Source: Bacteroidaceae bacterium
GTDB lineage: Bacteria > Bacteroidota > Bacteroidia > Bacteroidales > Bacteroidaceae
Assembly (NCBI GenBank): GCA_024401115.1
Contig: JAKSLP010000020.1
Coordinates: 1 to 47,129 of the forward strand
Length of the DNA stretch: 47,129 bases
Direction: 5' to 3'
In this document: in pieces, positions 1 through 6,818 of the stretch
Layout: the number at the start of each line of letters is the position of its first letter
Numbering within the stretch: position 1 is the first letter of the stretch
Made by a program: the position numbers and the translations under genes
The notes under the pieces: generated by a model
The model's database searches: none
Told to the model about the DNA's origin: nothing
The model's input: only the letters and a program-made list of their open reading frames with translations

Positions 1-10
1 TGTGAATCCT

Positions 11-55
11 TACACGGGAAAGATGCGGTGGGACAGGTTCTGGAAGAAATTATAG
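11..55 (+). repeat. Dispersed 'YTG..RWDR.WKK' intergenic element, copy 1
   Basis: This stretch resembles 43728-43790 base for base over much of its length. In the matching frame both read Y-T-G-x-[MV]-R-W-D-R-x-W-K-K; here the frame stops at the TAG at 53-55. No start codon or longer frame is visible because the window begins here, so it may be the tail of a repeated short ORF or a conserved untranslated element. Both copies lie several hundred bases upstream of a TPR/HTH regulator gene. Confidence 0.5.
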
Positions 56-414
56 CTTACAGAATAAGGAATTAGTATAAATTAGGGCATTCACGAGTAC
101 AGTACACACCGTATCAGTTGCCGTTCATTTACGTATCGTTTGCCGTTCACCCTCCGTTCATCCTCCGTTGTTCCTTCGCTCTACCTTCGTTGATTCTCTA
201 GTTATTTAGCGGAAAACGATAGGAGATGTATCGAAGTAGCAGCGAATGAACAGCTAATGTGTAACCTTGATATATAGAATAATAGGACGTTTATACGAAG
301 TTCCCTTTCTCTTGTTTCGCCTTTCTTAAATCCATTTCCTTTGAAGGATGGGGGATAATTATTTGGCTGTCTTTTTTTACATATAAGTTAGCGCAAATGT
401 AACCTTTCCTGCAA
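56..414. other. Non-coding upstream region with low-complexity pyrimidine-rich stretch
   Basis: I see no gene here. Positions 117-195 are built from loosely repeated CCGTTCA/CTTCGTT-like words. They recall, on the opposite strand, the AAGCGAAGG tandem repeats at 43954-44019. A possible minus-strand -7 box (TACATTTG, 394-401 read on the minus strand) has no gene to serve inside the window. Confidence 0.4.
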
Positions 415-541
415 TTTTTATACCCCATTATTGGATAAGCAAAAGATAATTTGCAGTAAAACAAACAATTATGTGTATTACTTTACAAGGTGTTTTTATA
501 CCGGCACTTGTCATTTAAATGAACGAATTGTATTAATTTTG
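415..541 (+). promoter_or_regulatory. Promoter with paired TTTTTATACC boxes upstream of the TPR regulator
   Basis: Exact TTTTTATACC words lie at 415-424 and 493-502, 78 bp apart. A Bacteroidetes -7 box TAATTTTG is at 534-541, followed by GCAC. The second box is 31 bp from the -7 box. The same arrangement recurs at 2215-2340, where the boxes are 77 bp apart and the 31-bp gap is identical, which suggests one DNA-binding protein controls both. No well-spaced -33 box is present (a TTG lies at 508-510), which fits an activated promoter. The start codon at 547 is only 5 nt past the -7 box. Confidence 0.7.
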
Positions 542-546
542 CACAT

Positions 547-2184
547 ATGAAAAGAAATCTTTTATTACCTATTACAATTTTTCTAGGTGTAGTTCAAATT
601 CTTATTGGATGTACATCTCGCCTTTCACCTGCAAAGATGGAGACTGCATATGATTTACTGAACACCAACCCCGACAGTGCCGTAAGCATATTATCAGCCA
701 TAGACAGAAAGGAACTGAATATATCAGATAAAGCTTATTGCTCACTTCTGTACACCATGGCTTTGGACAAGAGCGGTCCTGACGTGGACAATGATAGTCT
801 GATACGTGTTGCGTATGATTTTTATAAAACTCGTGCTTCCGATTCACTATATGCCAAGTGCATGTTCTATATGGGCAAATACTATGTTCTGAATGATAGT
901 ATAAAGCAAGGACTACGATGTCTGGAACTAGCAGCAAGGTCATCAGAAGACAACGGGGATTTGTACACGCAATATCTGGCTCTTGACAGGTTAGGTATGG
1001 CACTAAAACTGTCTGACTCACGCAAAGCTGTCCGTTTAGAGAAACGTGCCTATGAGATATTCTGCAGTTATGACTCTACCAATCTTTATAATCGTGTAAT
1101 CTTGCTCAAAAACATAGGAAATTGTTATGACATGCTTAACGAGAAGGATTCAGCCATGTTTTATATGAGAGAGGCTTTGAATCTGGCAGGCCAGACGCAA
1201 AATAGACAGCTACTCAGTGATACGTATCATTCCATGTCTGTAGCATGGCAGCAGCGGAATATGCCAGATTCAGCACTGATTTATATTAGAAAAGCTGTGG
1301 AGTTAGCTCCAAGAGTCAAAAACTCTTCTTATTTACAGTTAGCCAATTGTTATATGGACTTGGATTCTTTGGATCAGGCAGAAAGGGTATTACATGAGAT
1401 TTCAATGATAGGAGATAGCCGAATGGCTTATTCTGTATTTCGTGAACTTTTACATATTGAACTGGCCAGGCAAGGAAACGTCAAGGCCTCCTTATATGTT
1501 GATTCTACGTTAAACAGTTTGGCAAAAATCTATCAAGAAGCTCAGAAAAACAATTATGGGTATTTACAGAATACCTTAGATTTGAGCGCGAGTCTGGAAC
1601 AATCAGAGCGTGAAAAAGTATTAATGTCTGTCATTTACTCTTTTGCTTTCTTTCTTGTTGTTATAGCAATAGTTTTTATTGGCTATATATATTATAATAG
1701 GAGAAAAGTTGCATTAAGGGAATCGCAGATGCGAATCAAGGAACTGTCTATAAACAATGCACTTATTCTGGCGGACAAAGAAAAACAGGCGTTGATTTTG
1801 AGCAGCAAGGAAAAACAGGTAGAGATTATGCGTAACTATATCATCAAAGTGAGTAATATTGAAGCGACCTTAAAATCCATTAAGGATAAAAGCCAGTTTG
1901 ACCAATTGTCTGATGAAACTTGGTTAGAAATTACATCTTTTCTCAATGAGACGGAAGCAAATTTCGTTGACGTGCTTTCTGAAAGATATCCAGAACTGTC
2001 TTCAAGAGATATACGTTTTCTTATGCTTGTCAAACTGGGATTCACTAACTCTGAATTGGAAAAGTTCTGTCTCAGGTCACCACAAGGAATTAAACAAAGG
2101 CTTTTGAATTACAAAGCAAAACTAGGAATTGACAATAGAGAGATATCTACTAGGGAGTTTATTTTGCACCATTTTGAAGGATAA
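547..2184 (+). CDS. Membrane-anchored TPR/HTH transcriptional regulator of the peptide locus
   Basis: Probable signal-sensing regulator of the adjacent peptide operon. The 545-residue protein starts with a lipoprotein-type signal (lipobox ending LIGC near residue 22). Several TPR-like helical repeats follow over about residues 30-340, then one membrane span near 358-383, a charged coiled-coil stretch near 385-440, and a C-terminal LuxR-like helix-turn-helix (around LSSRDIRFLMLVKLGFTNSE). This is a familiar Bacteroidetes layout: TPRs outside the inner membrane and a DNA-binding tail in the cytoplasm. The start is chosen because it opens the signal peptide. That places the ATG almost at the predicted transcription start, so the mRNA may be leaderless. 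Its promoter shares the paired TTTTTATACC boxes with the downstream operon, so it may regulate itself and that operon. The ligand is unknown. Confidence 0.8.
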   Translation: MKRNLLLPITIFLGVVQILIGCTSRLSPAKMETAYDLLNTNPDSAVSILSAIDRKELNISDKAYCSLLYTMALDKSGPDVDNDSLIRVAYDFYKTRASDSLYAKCMFYMGKYYVLNDSIKQGLRCLELAARSSEDNGDLYTQYLALDRLGMALKLSDSRKAVRLEKRAYEIFCSYDSTNLYNRVILLKNIGNCYDMLNEKDSAMFYMREALNLAGQTQNRQLLSDTYHSMSVAWQQRNMPDSALIYIRKAVELAPRVKNSSYLQLANCYMDLDSLDQAERVLHEISMIGDSRMAYSVFRELLHIELARQGNVKASLYVDSTLNSLAKIYQEAQKNNYGYLQNTLDLSASLEQSEREKVLMSVIYSFAFFLVVIAIVFIGYIYYNRRKVALRESQMRIKELSINNALILADKEKQALILSSKEKQVEIMRNYIIKVSNIEATLKSIKDKSQFDQLSDETWLEITSFLNETEANFVDVLSERYPELSSRDIRFLMLVKLGFTNSELEKFCLRSPQGIKQRLLNYKAKLGIDNREISTREFILHHFEG

Positions 2185-2214
2185 AAAAAGTGCAGAATAG
2201 TGTTTGGAAGGTGC

Positions 2215-2340
2215 TTTTTATACCGCATGTTTCTTAATGGGGGGGTAAAATGTTGAAATTCATAGAATTGTGAGAAATTTACAAAATGCTATTTTTATAC
2301 CATATGGGGGTTGGACTAAAAATAATATGATTTAATTTTG
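2215..2340 (+). promoter_or_regulatory. Promoter with paired TTTTTATACC boxes driving the peptide operon
   Basis: TTTTTATACC occurs at 2215-2224 and 2292-2301. A TTG at 2311-2313 and a -7 box TAATTTTG at 2333-2340 are separated by 19 bp, an almost ideal Bacteroidetes promoter. The gap from the second box to the -7 box is 31 bp, as at 493-541, and both -7 boxes continue into GCAC. This is the only obvious promoter before the genes from 2368 to 9002. Confidence 0.75.
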
Positions 2341-2367
2341 CACCACGAACTTTTAAAATGTTTGAAT

Positions 2368-2742
2368 ATGAAAAAGGTATTTTTTTTATTTGTTCTGTTG
2401 AATCTGTGTTTTTCAACGGTTTGTGATGCGGGTATTAATGTCGATGAGGATCCAATTGTTAAGGATCAAAAACAGAACACCAGTGGGCCTAAGGGCATTC
2501 TTCCATCTGTGTCATTCTTGGCAAATGGTGATATTCTTGATGTCGCTATTTATAGATATTTGGGAAGCGCTCTAATCTCGGTTTTTGACCAAGACGGGAA
2601 CTGCGTCAATTGTAGTACATATTATATAAATGGCGTCAATTGTTGTTCATTGGATTTTACTGGGTATGAAATAGGCAGTTATTCCATTTCTGTTGCTTTA
2701 CAAAATGGGTTGGTATATTCTGGTGCAATCTCATTGGAATAA
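2368..2742 (+). CDS. Secreted DUF3244-like protein, cysteine-rich
   Basis: A 124-residue exported protein of unknown function. Residues 1-21 form a signal peptide (MKKVFFLFVLLNLCF...). The rest resembles DUF3244, a small beta-sandwich domain common in Bacteroides and often found near TPR/HTH regulators. The hallmark regions are seen: a PSVSFLANGDILDV strand, SALISVFDQDGNCV, and a Gly-Ser-Tyr turn before the last strand. The ATG at 2368 is preferred over an in-frame upstream TTG at 2338, which lies inside the -7 box. The mature part has four cysteines (79, 82, 92, 93: a CxxC and a CC), and the two Cys clusters sit in a short internal duplication (CVNCS / VNCCS). As first gene of the peptide operon it could be a partner, receptor or immunity protein; none of these is shown by sequence. 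Confidence 0.75.
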   Translation: MKKVFFLFVLLNLCFSTVCDAGINVDEDPIVKDQKQNTSGPKGILPSVSFLANGDILDVAIYRYLGSALISVFDQDGNCVNCSTYYINGVNCCSLDFTGYEIGSYSISVALQNGLVYSGAISLE

Positions 2743-2831
2743 AAGAGAAAGACAATGGGTATATTATATCTTTCCAATTTTTTCTACTCAATCTTGATTA
2801 ATATATATGTTTAATTAAAAAACTTTTGATT

Positions 2832-2999
2832 ATGGATTTATTTAATGATGATTACATTTATTTAAGTAGTGAAGAACTTAACGATGCCAAGGGCGGTATG
2901 CGTGGTTATGAGAAATGTGGATGTGTCTGTATTGAATTAAATGGAAACACAGCCATAACTGATGGTATTTGGGCTGGAGTTAGTGCGGATAATAATTAG
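2832..2999 (+). CDS. Double-glycine RiPP precursor peptide, GG-Bacteroidales type
   Basis: A 55-residue peptide substrate for the maturation and export genes that follow. The leader ends LSSEELNDAKGG at residue 22. It has L at -12, S at -11, E at -8, L at -7, A at -4 and GG at -2/-1 relative to cleavage, the consensus recognised by C39 peptidase exporters. The predicted 33-residue core starts MRGYEK, carries the cysteine cluster CGCVC (residues 29, 31, 33), has a Thr/Asn-rich middle and a single Trp (47), and ends SADNN. It lies 89 nt after the DUF3244 gene and 36 nt before the radical SAM gene. The three alternating cysteines are candidate sites for a thioether, metal-linked or other radical-made crosslink. 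Precursor identity is well supported by motif and context; the modification is unknown. Confidence 0.87.
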   Translation: MDLFNDDYIYLSSEELNDAKGGMRGYEKCGCVCIELNGNTAITDGIWAGVSADNN

Positions 3000-3001
3000 T
3001 A

Positions 3002-3031
3002 AAATAACCAGCAACTTGTTGCTGGTTATTT
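3002..3031 (+). terminator. Perfect hairpin between precursor and maturase genes
   Basis: A perfect 14-bp inverted repeat (arms 3002-3015 and 3018-3031) with a 2-nt centre sits 2 nt after the precursor stop and 4 nt before the radical SAM start codon. It ends in UUAUUUAAUU rather than a clean U-run. It most likely acts as a leaky terminator or 3' stabiliser so that precursor mRNA exceeds maturase mRNA. It could also mask the maturase ribosome entry site. Confidence 0.75.
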
Positions 3032-3035
3032 AATT

Positions 3036-4448
3036 ATGGATATGATTATAGAAACGAAAAATGGTTATAAATACATATGGCAATCTCAGGTAGATTATCT
3101 GGGATATGTCCCCTCTGAGATTTACAACTATGTAGAAGGATCACTTGCAGAGAAAGGGTATTATTACAAAAAGTTTCACTATTTAAAGGAGAAAGGTTTT
3201 TTTCAAAATTCTTTAAGAAGAAATAAAATATACATTATCTCAGACGATGATGTAAAAAGAGAATTTTTGAATACACCTCAGATTGTCTTTGAGGTTACAG
3301 ACTTTTGTAATCTTAATTGTAAGTACTGTGGATATGGAGATATGTATGAAAACCATGGCAAGCGGCATAGTAAAAAGATGCCCAAGGAATATGTGAAATC
3401 TTTTTTTGACTATTTAACAAAAAACTGGAATGACATTCCTTCTTCCAGAGATAATATAGTAATCAGTTTTTATGGAGGGGAGCCTCTGCTTAATTTTGAA
3501 TTCATTAAGCATACAGTAATGTATGTTAACGGAAATAATCAATTGAGAGGAAGAGTCACATATTCCTTTACTACTAATGGATTATTGTTAAATAAATATC
3601 TTGATTTTCTTGTTGAGAACAATTTTAACATATTAATTAGTCTAGATGGTGACGAGATTTCCAATGATTATAGACAGGATTGGAAAGGTCGTGTCAGATT
3701 TCAAGAGATTCGTAATAATATCATTCTTATTAGAACCAAATTTCCTGAATATTTTGAGCATAATATTAATTTTAATGCTGTACTTCACGACAAAAATACA
3801 CTGAAGGGTATTCTGGACTATTTTTATTCTGAATTTGGAAAAATACCAATGATTGGAGAACTCACTCCAATTGGTATAAAGAATCAAGATGAATATGGAA
3901 AAATGAGGCGTTCTTTTTATAAAGAATTTGTAAGATTGGAAGAAAATTCTCCAGCAGCTATGAGTAAATATAGAACAATAACTCCGTTGTTTCGAGAATC
4001 TGTTAGGTTTTTAAAAACAACGCCTTTGCTATGTTATGAGAGAGGATTTAGATATTTGTTTAATGCAAAAAGTAAGACTAAAACTGCCCTGGCTACTGGT
4101 ACTTGTATACCTTTTTCTAAAAAAGTATTCATAAGAGTAGATGGGAAAATAACAATCTGTGAAAAAATAGGAGATTCTGTTAGTGTGGGAGAGCTAAATG
4201 AAAGTAATATAGATATTGATTATAGAAAGGCGGCAGAAATATATAATAAATCTGTAAGTCGTTATTCTCAAAAATGTAATACGTGCCCACGATATGATTT
4301 TTGTAATGTTTGTGGATTAACTGATATAACAAGAGGAAGGGTTTGTTCTCCAATTTCATGTCTTTCTTCTGTTAGTAAAATATTAGGTTATTTGGAAAAA
4401 GATTCTCAGGCTTTTTCTGTAATTCAAAGAAATACTATCACATTATGA
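3036..4448 (+). CDS. Radical SAM/SPASM peptide maturase, GG-Bacteroidales type
   Basis: Cytoplasmic enzyme expected to modify the precursor encoded just upstream, using S-adenosylmethionine and a [4Fe-4S] cluster. The 470-residue protein has an N-terminal 80-residue region resembling a peptide-recognition extension. The radical SAM triad CX3CX2C follows at Cys91, 95 and 98 (TDFCNLNCKYCG), and a SAM-binding GGEP at 147-150. The C-terminal SPASM domain has cysteines at 357, 375, 414, 417, 423, 426, 437 and 442, enough to bind auxiliary clusters (the CX2CX5CX2C core is clear). The family is the maturase of GG-leader systems. Its stop overlaps the start of the next gene by 4 bp, implying translational coupling and a complex with that protein. 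The reaction is not deducible from sequence. Confidence 0.9.
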   Translation: MDMIIETKNGYKYIWQSQVDYLGYVPSEIYNYVEGSLAEKGYYYKKFHYLKEKGFFQNSLRRNKIYIISDDDVKREFLNTPQIVFEVTDFCNLNCKYCGYGDMYENHGKRHSKKMPKEYVKSFFDYLTKNWNDIPSSRDNIVISFYGGEPLLNFEFIKHTVMYVNGNNQLRGRVTYSFTTNGLLLNKYLDFLVENNFNILISLDGDEISNDYRQDWKGRVRFQEIRNNIILIRTKFPEYFEHNINFNAVLHDKNTLKGILDYFYSEFGKIPMIGELTPIGIKNQDEYGKMRRSFYKEFVRLEENSPAAMSKYRTITPLFRESVRFLKTTPLLCYERGFRYLFNAKSKTKTALATGTCIPFSKKVFIRVDGKITICEKIGDSVSVGELNESNIDIDYRKAAEIYNKSVSRYSQKCNTCPRYDFCNVCGLTDITRGRVCSPISCLSSVSKILGYLEKDSQAFSVIQRNTITL

Positions 4449-5638
4449 AAGGCAATAATCAAAAATATCTTTATATTGAACCATATTCTTATATAAAGAT
4501 AATAGGTAAAACAGTTTTTCTTTTTAATACATTAGATAATAGCTATATATATAAAGAAAACCAAAGGCTATCAGAAATAGTGTCAGAGATAATCGGAGAA
4601 GATTCTGCAGGTATGGCAGTTTTGAGTAAAATGGATTTATTGTCTTTGCGTGAGATAATCAGTGAAATAAGAGATACTTTTATTGGCGATATCATTAAAA
4701 TAAATCATGGACAAAACAAACCGTTTTTCTTCCAGCCACAATTTAATACATGTTCATATGATACTATTCGTAACCATTTGGAGTTAAATGCTAATAAAAA
4801 TATGTTAGAAAATTTATTTTCAATACATATCATATTATCTGGAAATTTGACACAGAATGAATCTGAATATATACTTGGACATGATAGAATCACAAATAAT
4901 TGGCATACGTCTGATAAATTACAACCGAATGACCTGGTTGAGTTGATTGATGAATTAAAGGCTTTTTCGTTGTCAAGGATAACATTCATAGGACTAGATG
5001 AGTGGAAAAAATCTTTTTCTGATCAATTGTTTCAAAAAATCATATCAAAACTTCCAAATTATTTAAAGATAGATTATGTGTCTGACATAAGTAAGTTCCA
5101 AAATTTGAATTCATCAGGTCTTAACCATATCTATGTATTATCTCAAAAGGATTTGACAAAGATTAGATTAAACAATCTTTTTGATAATTGCTTCGTTTAC
5201 CTTTTTAAAACGGCCAATGAATTAGAACGATTATATAATCATGTAAAGGTGCATAATTTTGGATCATTAAAAATTAAACCTGTGGCTTCTTCAAATAATA
5301 TAGAGGAAATAAAAGGAATCATATCAGTTTCCAAAGAAAGGATTGTTAAAAAGGCAGATATAGAAAACATTATTCAGAACAAGGTAATAAATACAAAATA
5401 TTTTGGGAAGCTTTGGGTTTTCCCCGATGGTAAGGTGTCTTCGACACCATCTAGTCATAGAAAATATGATACAGTTATTTCAGCATTAAAGCAGATAATT
5501 GTAGACAGAACGAGTGTCTGGAATCGCATTCGGGCATTTCATGAGCCATGTGCTTTGTGTGTGTTTCAGGATTTATGCCCACCTTTAACTCAGTTTGAAT
5601 TAACAGGTGAAATAAAGTGTATATGTGGTATCATGTAA
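4445..5638 (+). CDS. Pseudo-radical-SAM partner protein of the GG-Bacteroidales system
   Basis: A 397-residue protein with the size and layout of a radical SAM/SPASM protein but without the CX3CX2C triad. No cysteine cluster of that spacing exists in its first 340 residues. The C-terminal region keeps a reduced SPASM-like cluster (EPCALCVFQDLCPP, then CIC just before the end). This fits the pseudo-rSAM family known to accompany GG-Bacteroidales maturases. It probably binds the leader, holds an iron-sulfur cluster, or scaffolds the active maturase, but cannot do SAM chemistry itself. The gene overlaps the maturase by ATGA, which favours 1:1 production. It is very AT-rich, like the rest of the locus. 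Family assignment rests on context plus the residual cysteines. Confidence 0.8.
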   Translation: MKGNNQKYLYIEPYSYIKIIGKTVFLFNTLDNSYIYKENQRLSEIVSEIIGEDSAGMAVLSKMDLLSLREIISEIRDTFIGDIIKINHGQNKPFFFQPQFNTCSYDTIRNHLELNANKNMLENLFSIHIILSGNLTQNESEYILGHDRITNNWHTSDKLQPNDLVELIDELKAFSLSRITFIGLDEWKKSFSDQLFQKIISKLPNYLKIDYVSDISKFQNLNSSGLNHIYVLSQKDLTKIRLNNLFDNCFVYLFKTANELERLYNHVKVHNFGSLKIKPVASSNNIEEIKGIISVSKERIVKKADIENIIQNKVINTKYFGKLWVFPDGKVSSTPSSHRKYDTVISALKQIIVDRTSVWNRIRAFHEPCALCVFQDLCPPLTQFELTGEIKCICGIM

Positions 5639-5663
5639 TTAATTTATAATTCTTAATAAACAA

Positions 5664-6815
5664 ATGAAGACAATACTGCTTACATGTCTATTATATATTC
5701 TTGCGAGTTGCACGTCACAACAAAGTATGGTAGATGTCCCAACAGTGGATCTTACCCAAAGCTATCCAGAAATAGAGTTAGATATACACGATCTTGTAGA
5801 TGTGGAATATATAAAGTTATCTAATGATGAAGGGTTCATGACTTCAACTAGCCCTTTTCACATTACTGATAATTACTATCTTACTCGTACTAAAACTGGG
5901 CAAGATGACATATTGTTGTTCAAACGTAATGGTGAGGCTGTGAAGTGCTTCAACAGAAAGGGACAAGGTGAGGGTGAATATGTATGGTTGTCTGGATTGA
6001 ATCTTGATGAGAAGAGGAAAGAAATCTTTGTACAGGACCAACAGAAAATGCACGTTTATGATTTTGAGGGAAATTTTCTGCGAGACTTCAATCTTGGGTA
6101 TGCTTGGCATGTACGAACATGGGACGATGATTCTTTCATCACCTACCAGACTTCTTTTTTTGGTGCAGTACTTGAGGAACCAGCCTATTTCTCAATCATT
6201 TCCAAAGAAGATGGAAAAGAACTGAAACGTATAGAAGTATCGCATGCCATTGATAAGCAAGAAAACCTTAGGTTGAGCTATACTGCTACAGACGGAAGTG
6301 TGTTCACATCGATGTATGGGCATAATCCATTGCAAAAAGTCAAAAATGGGTATATTCTTTCCGAACTGTCTTCAGATACAATCTACCAAATCAGTCGTGA
6401 AGGCCGTCTATCTCCCATCATGGTTCGAAAACCATCCATTGCCAATATGGAAGACAAACCTTATTATGTTGTGGCCGGTTTGGAAAGTAAGCGATATCTC
6501 TTTATGATTCGAATAGGTGTTGAACCAAAGTCAGAAGACCTATTCAATGAATATGATATTGTTTATGATAAACTGGAGAAAAAGTTTTACCATTACACGA
6601 TAAAAGATCCTGATTTCCCCGGTAAGACTGTTCAACTAGCTGGCGGTTTTCTTAGGGGAGATATGCCCGAATGCTCTTTCGCTTTGAGGTATACTGCAGA
6701 CAGTCTTGTTGATAAACTTGAAGAAGGACAACTGGGAGGTAGGTTAAAGGAAATCGTTGGGTCTTTATCCGAAGATGATAACCAAATTGTAATCCTTTAT
6801 AAAGTTAAGGACTAA
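5664..6815 (+). CDS. 6-bladed beta-propeller lipoprotein (TolB-like/BF3164 type)
   Basis: A 383-residue lipoprotein. The signal peptide ends in LASC at about residue 16. The remainder has the repeating W/Y-rich strand pattern of the Bacteroidales 6-bladed beta-propeller lipoproteins, with typical phrases such as FNRKGQGEGEY, EIFVQDQQKMHVYDFEGNFL and the final DDNQIVILYKV. It sits between the maturation genes and the exporter, 25 nt after the former and 3 nt before the latter, so it is part of the operon. These propellers often accompany peptide systems in Bacteroidetes and may bind the mature peptide at the cell surface or periplasmic face. A role in immunity or sensing is inference only. Confidence 0.8.
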   Translation: MKTILLTCLLYILASCTSQQSMVDVPTVDLTQSYPEIELDIHDLVDVEYIKLSNDEGFMTSTSPFHITDNYYLTRTKTGQDDILLFKRNGEAVKCFNRKGQGEGEYVWLSGLNLDEKRKEIFVQDQQKMHVYDFEGNFLRDFNLGYAWHVRTWDDDSFITYQTSFFGAVLEEPAYFSIISKEDGKELKRIEVSHAIDKQENLRLSYTATDGSVFTSMYGHNPLQKVKNGYILSELSSDTIYQISREGRLSPIMVRKPSIANMEDKPYYVVAGLESKRYLFMIRIGVEPKSEDLFNEYDIVYDKLEKKFYHYTIKDPDFPGKTVQLAGGFLRGDMPECSFALRYTADSLVDKLEEGQLGGRLKEIVGSLSEDDNQIVILYKVKD

Positions 6816-6818
6816 ACT

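Noticed and set aside
2338..2367. Upstream TTG start for the DUF3244 gene
   Set aside because: The TTG is inside the -7 box; the ATG at 2368 opens the signal peptide.
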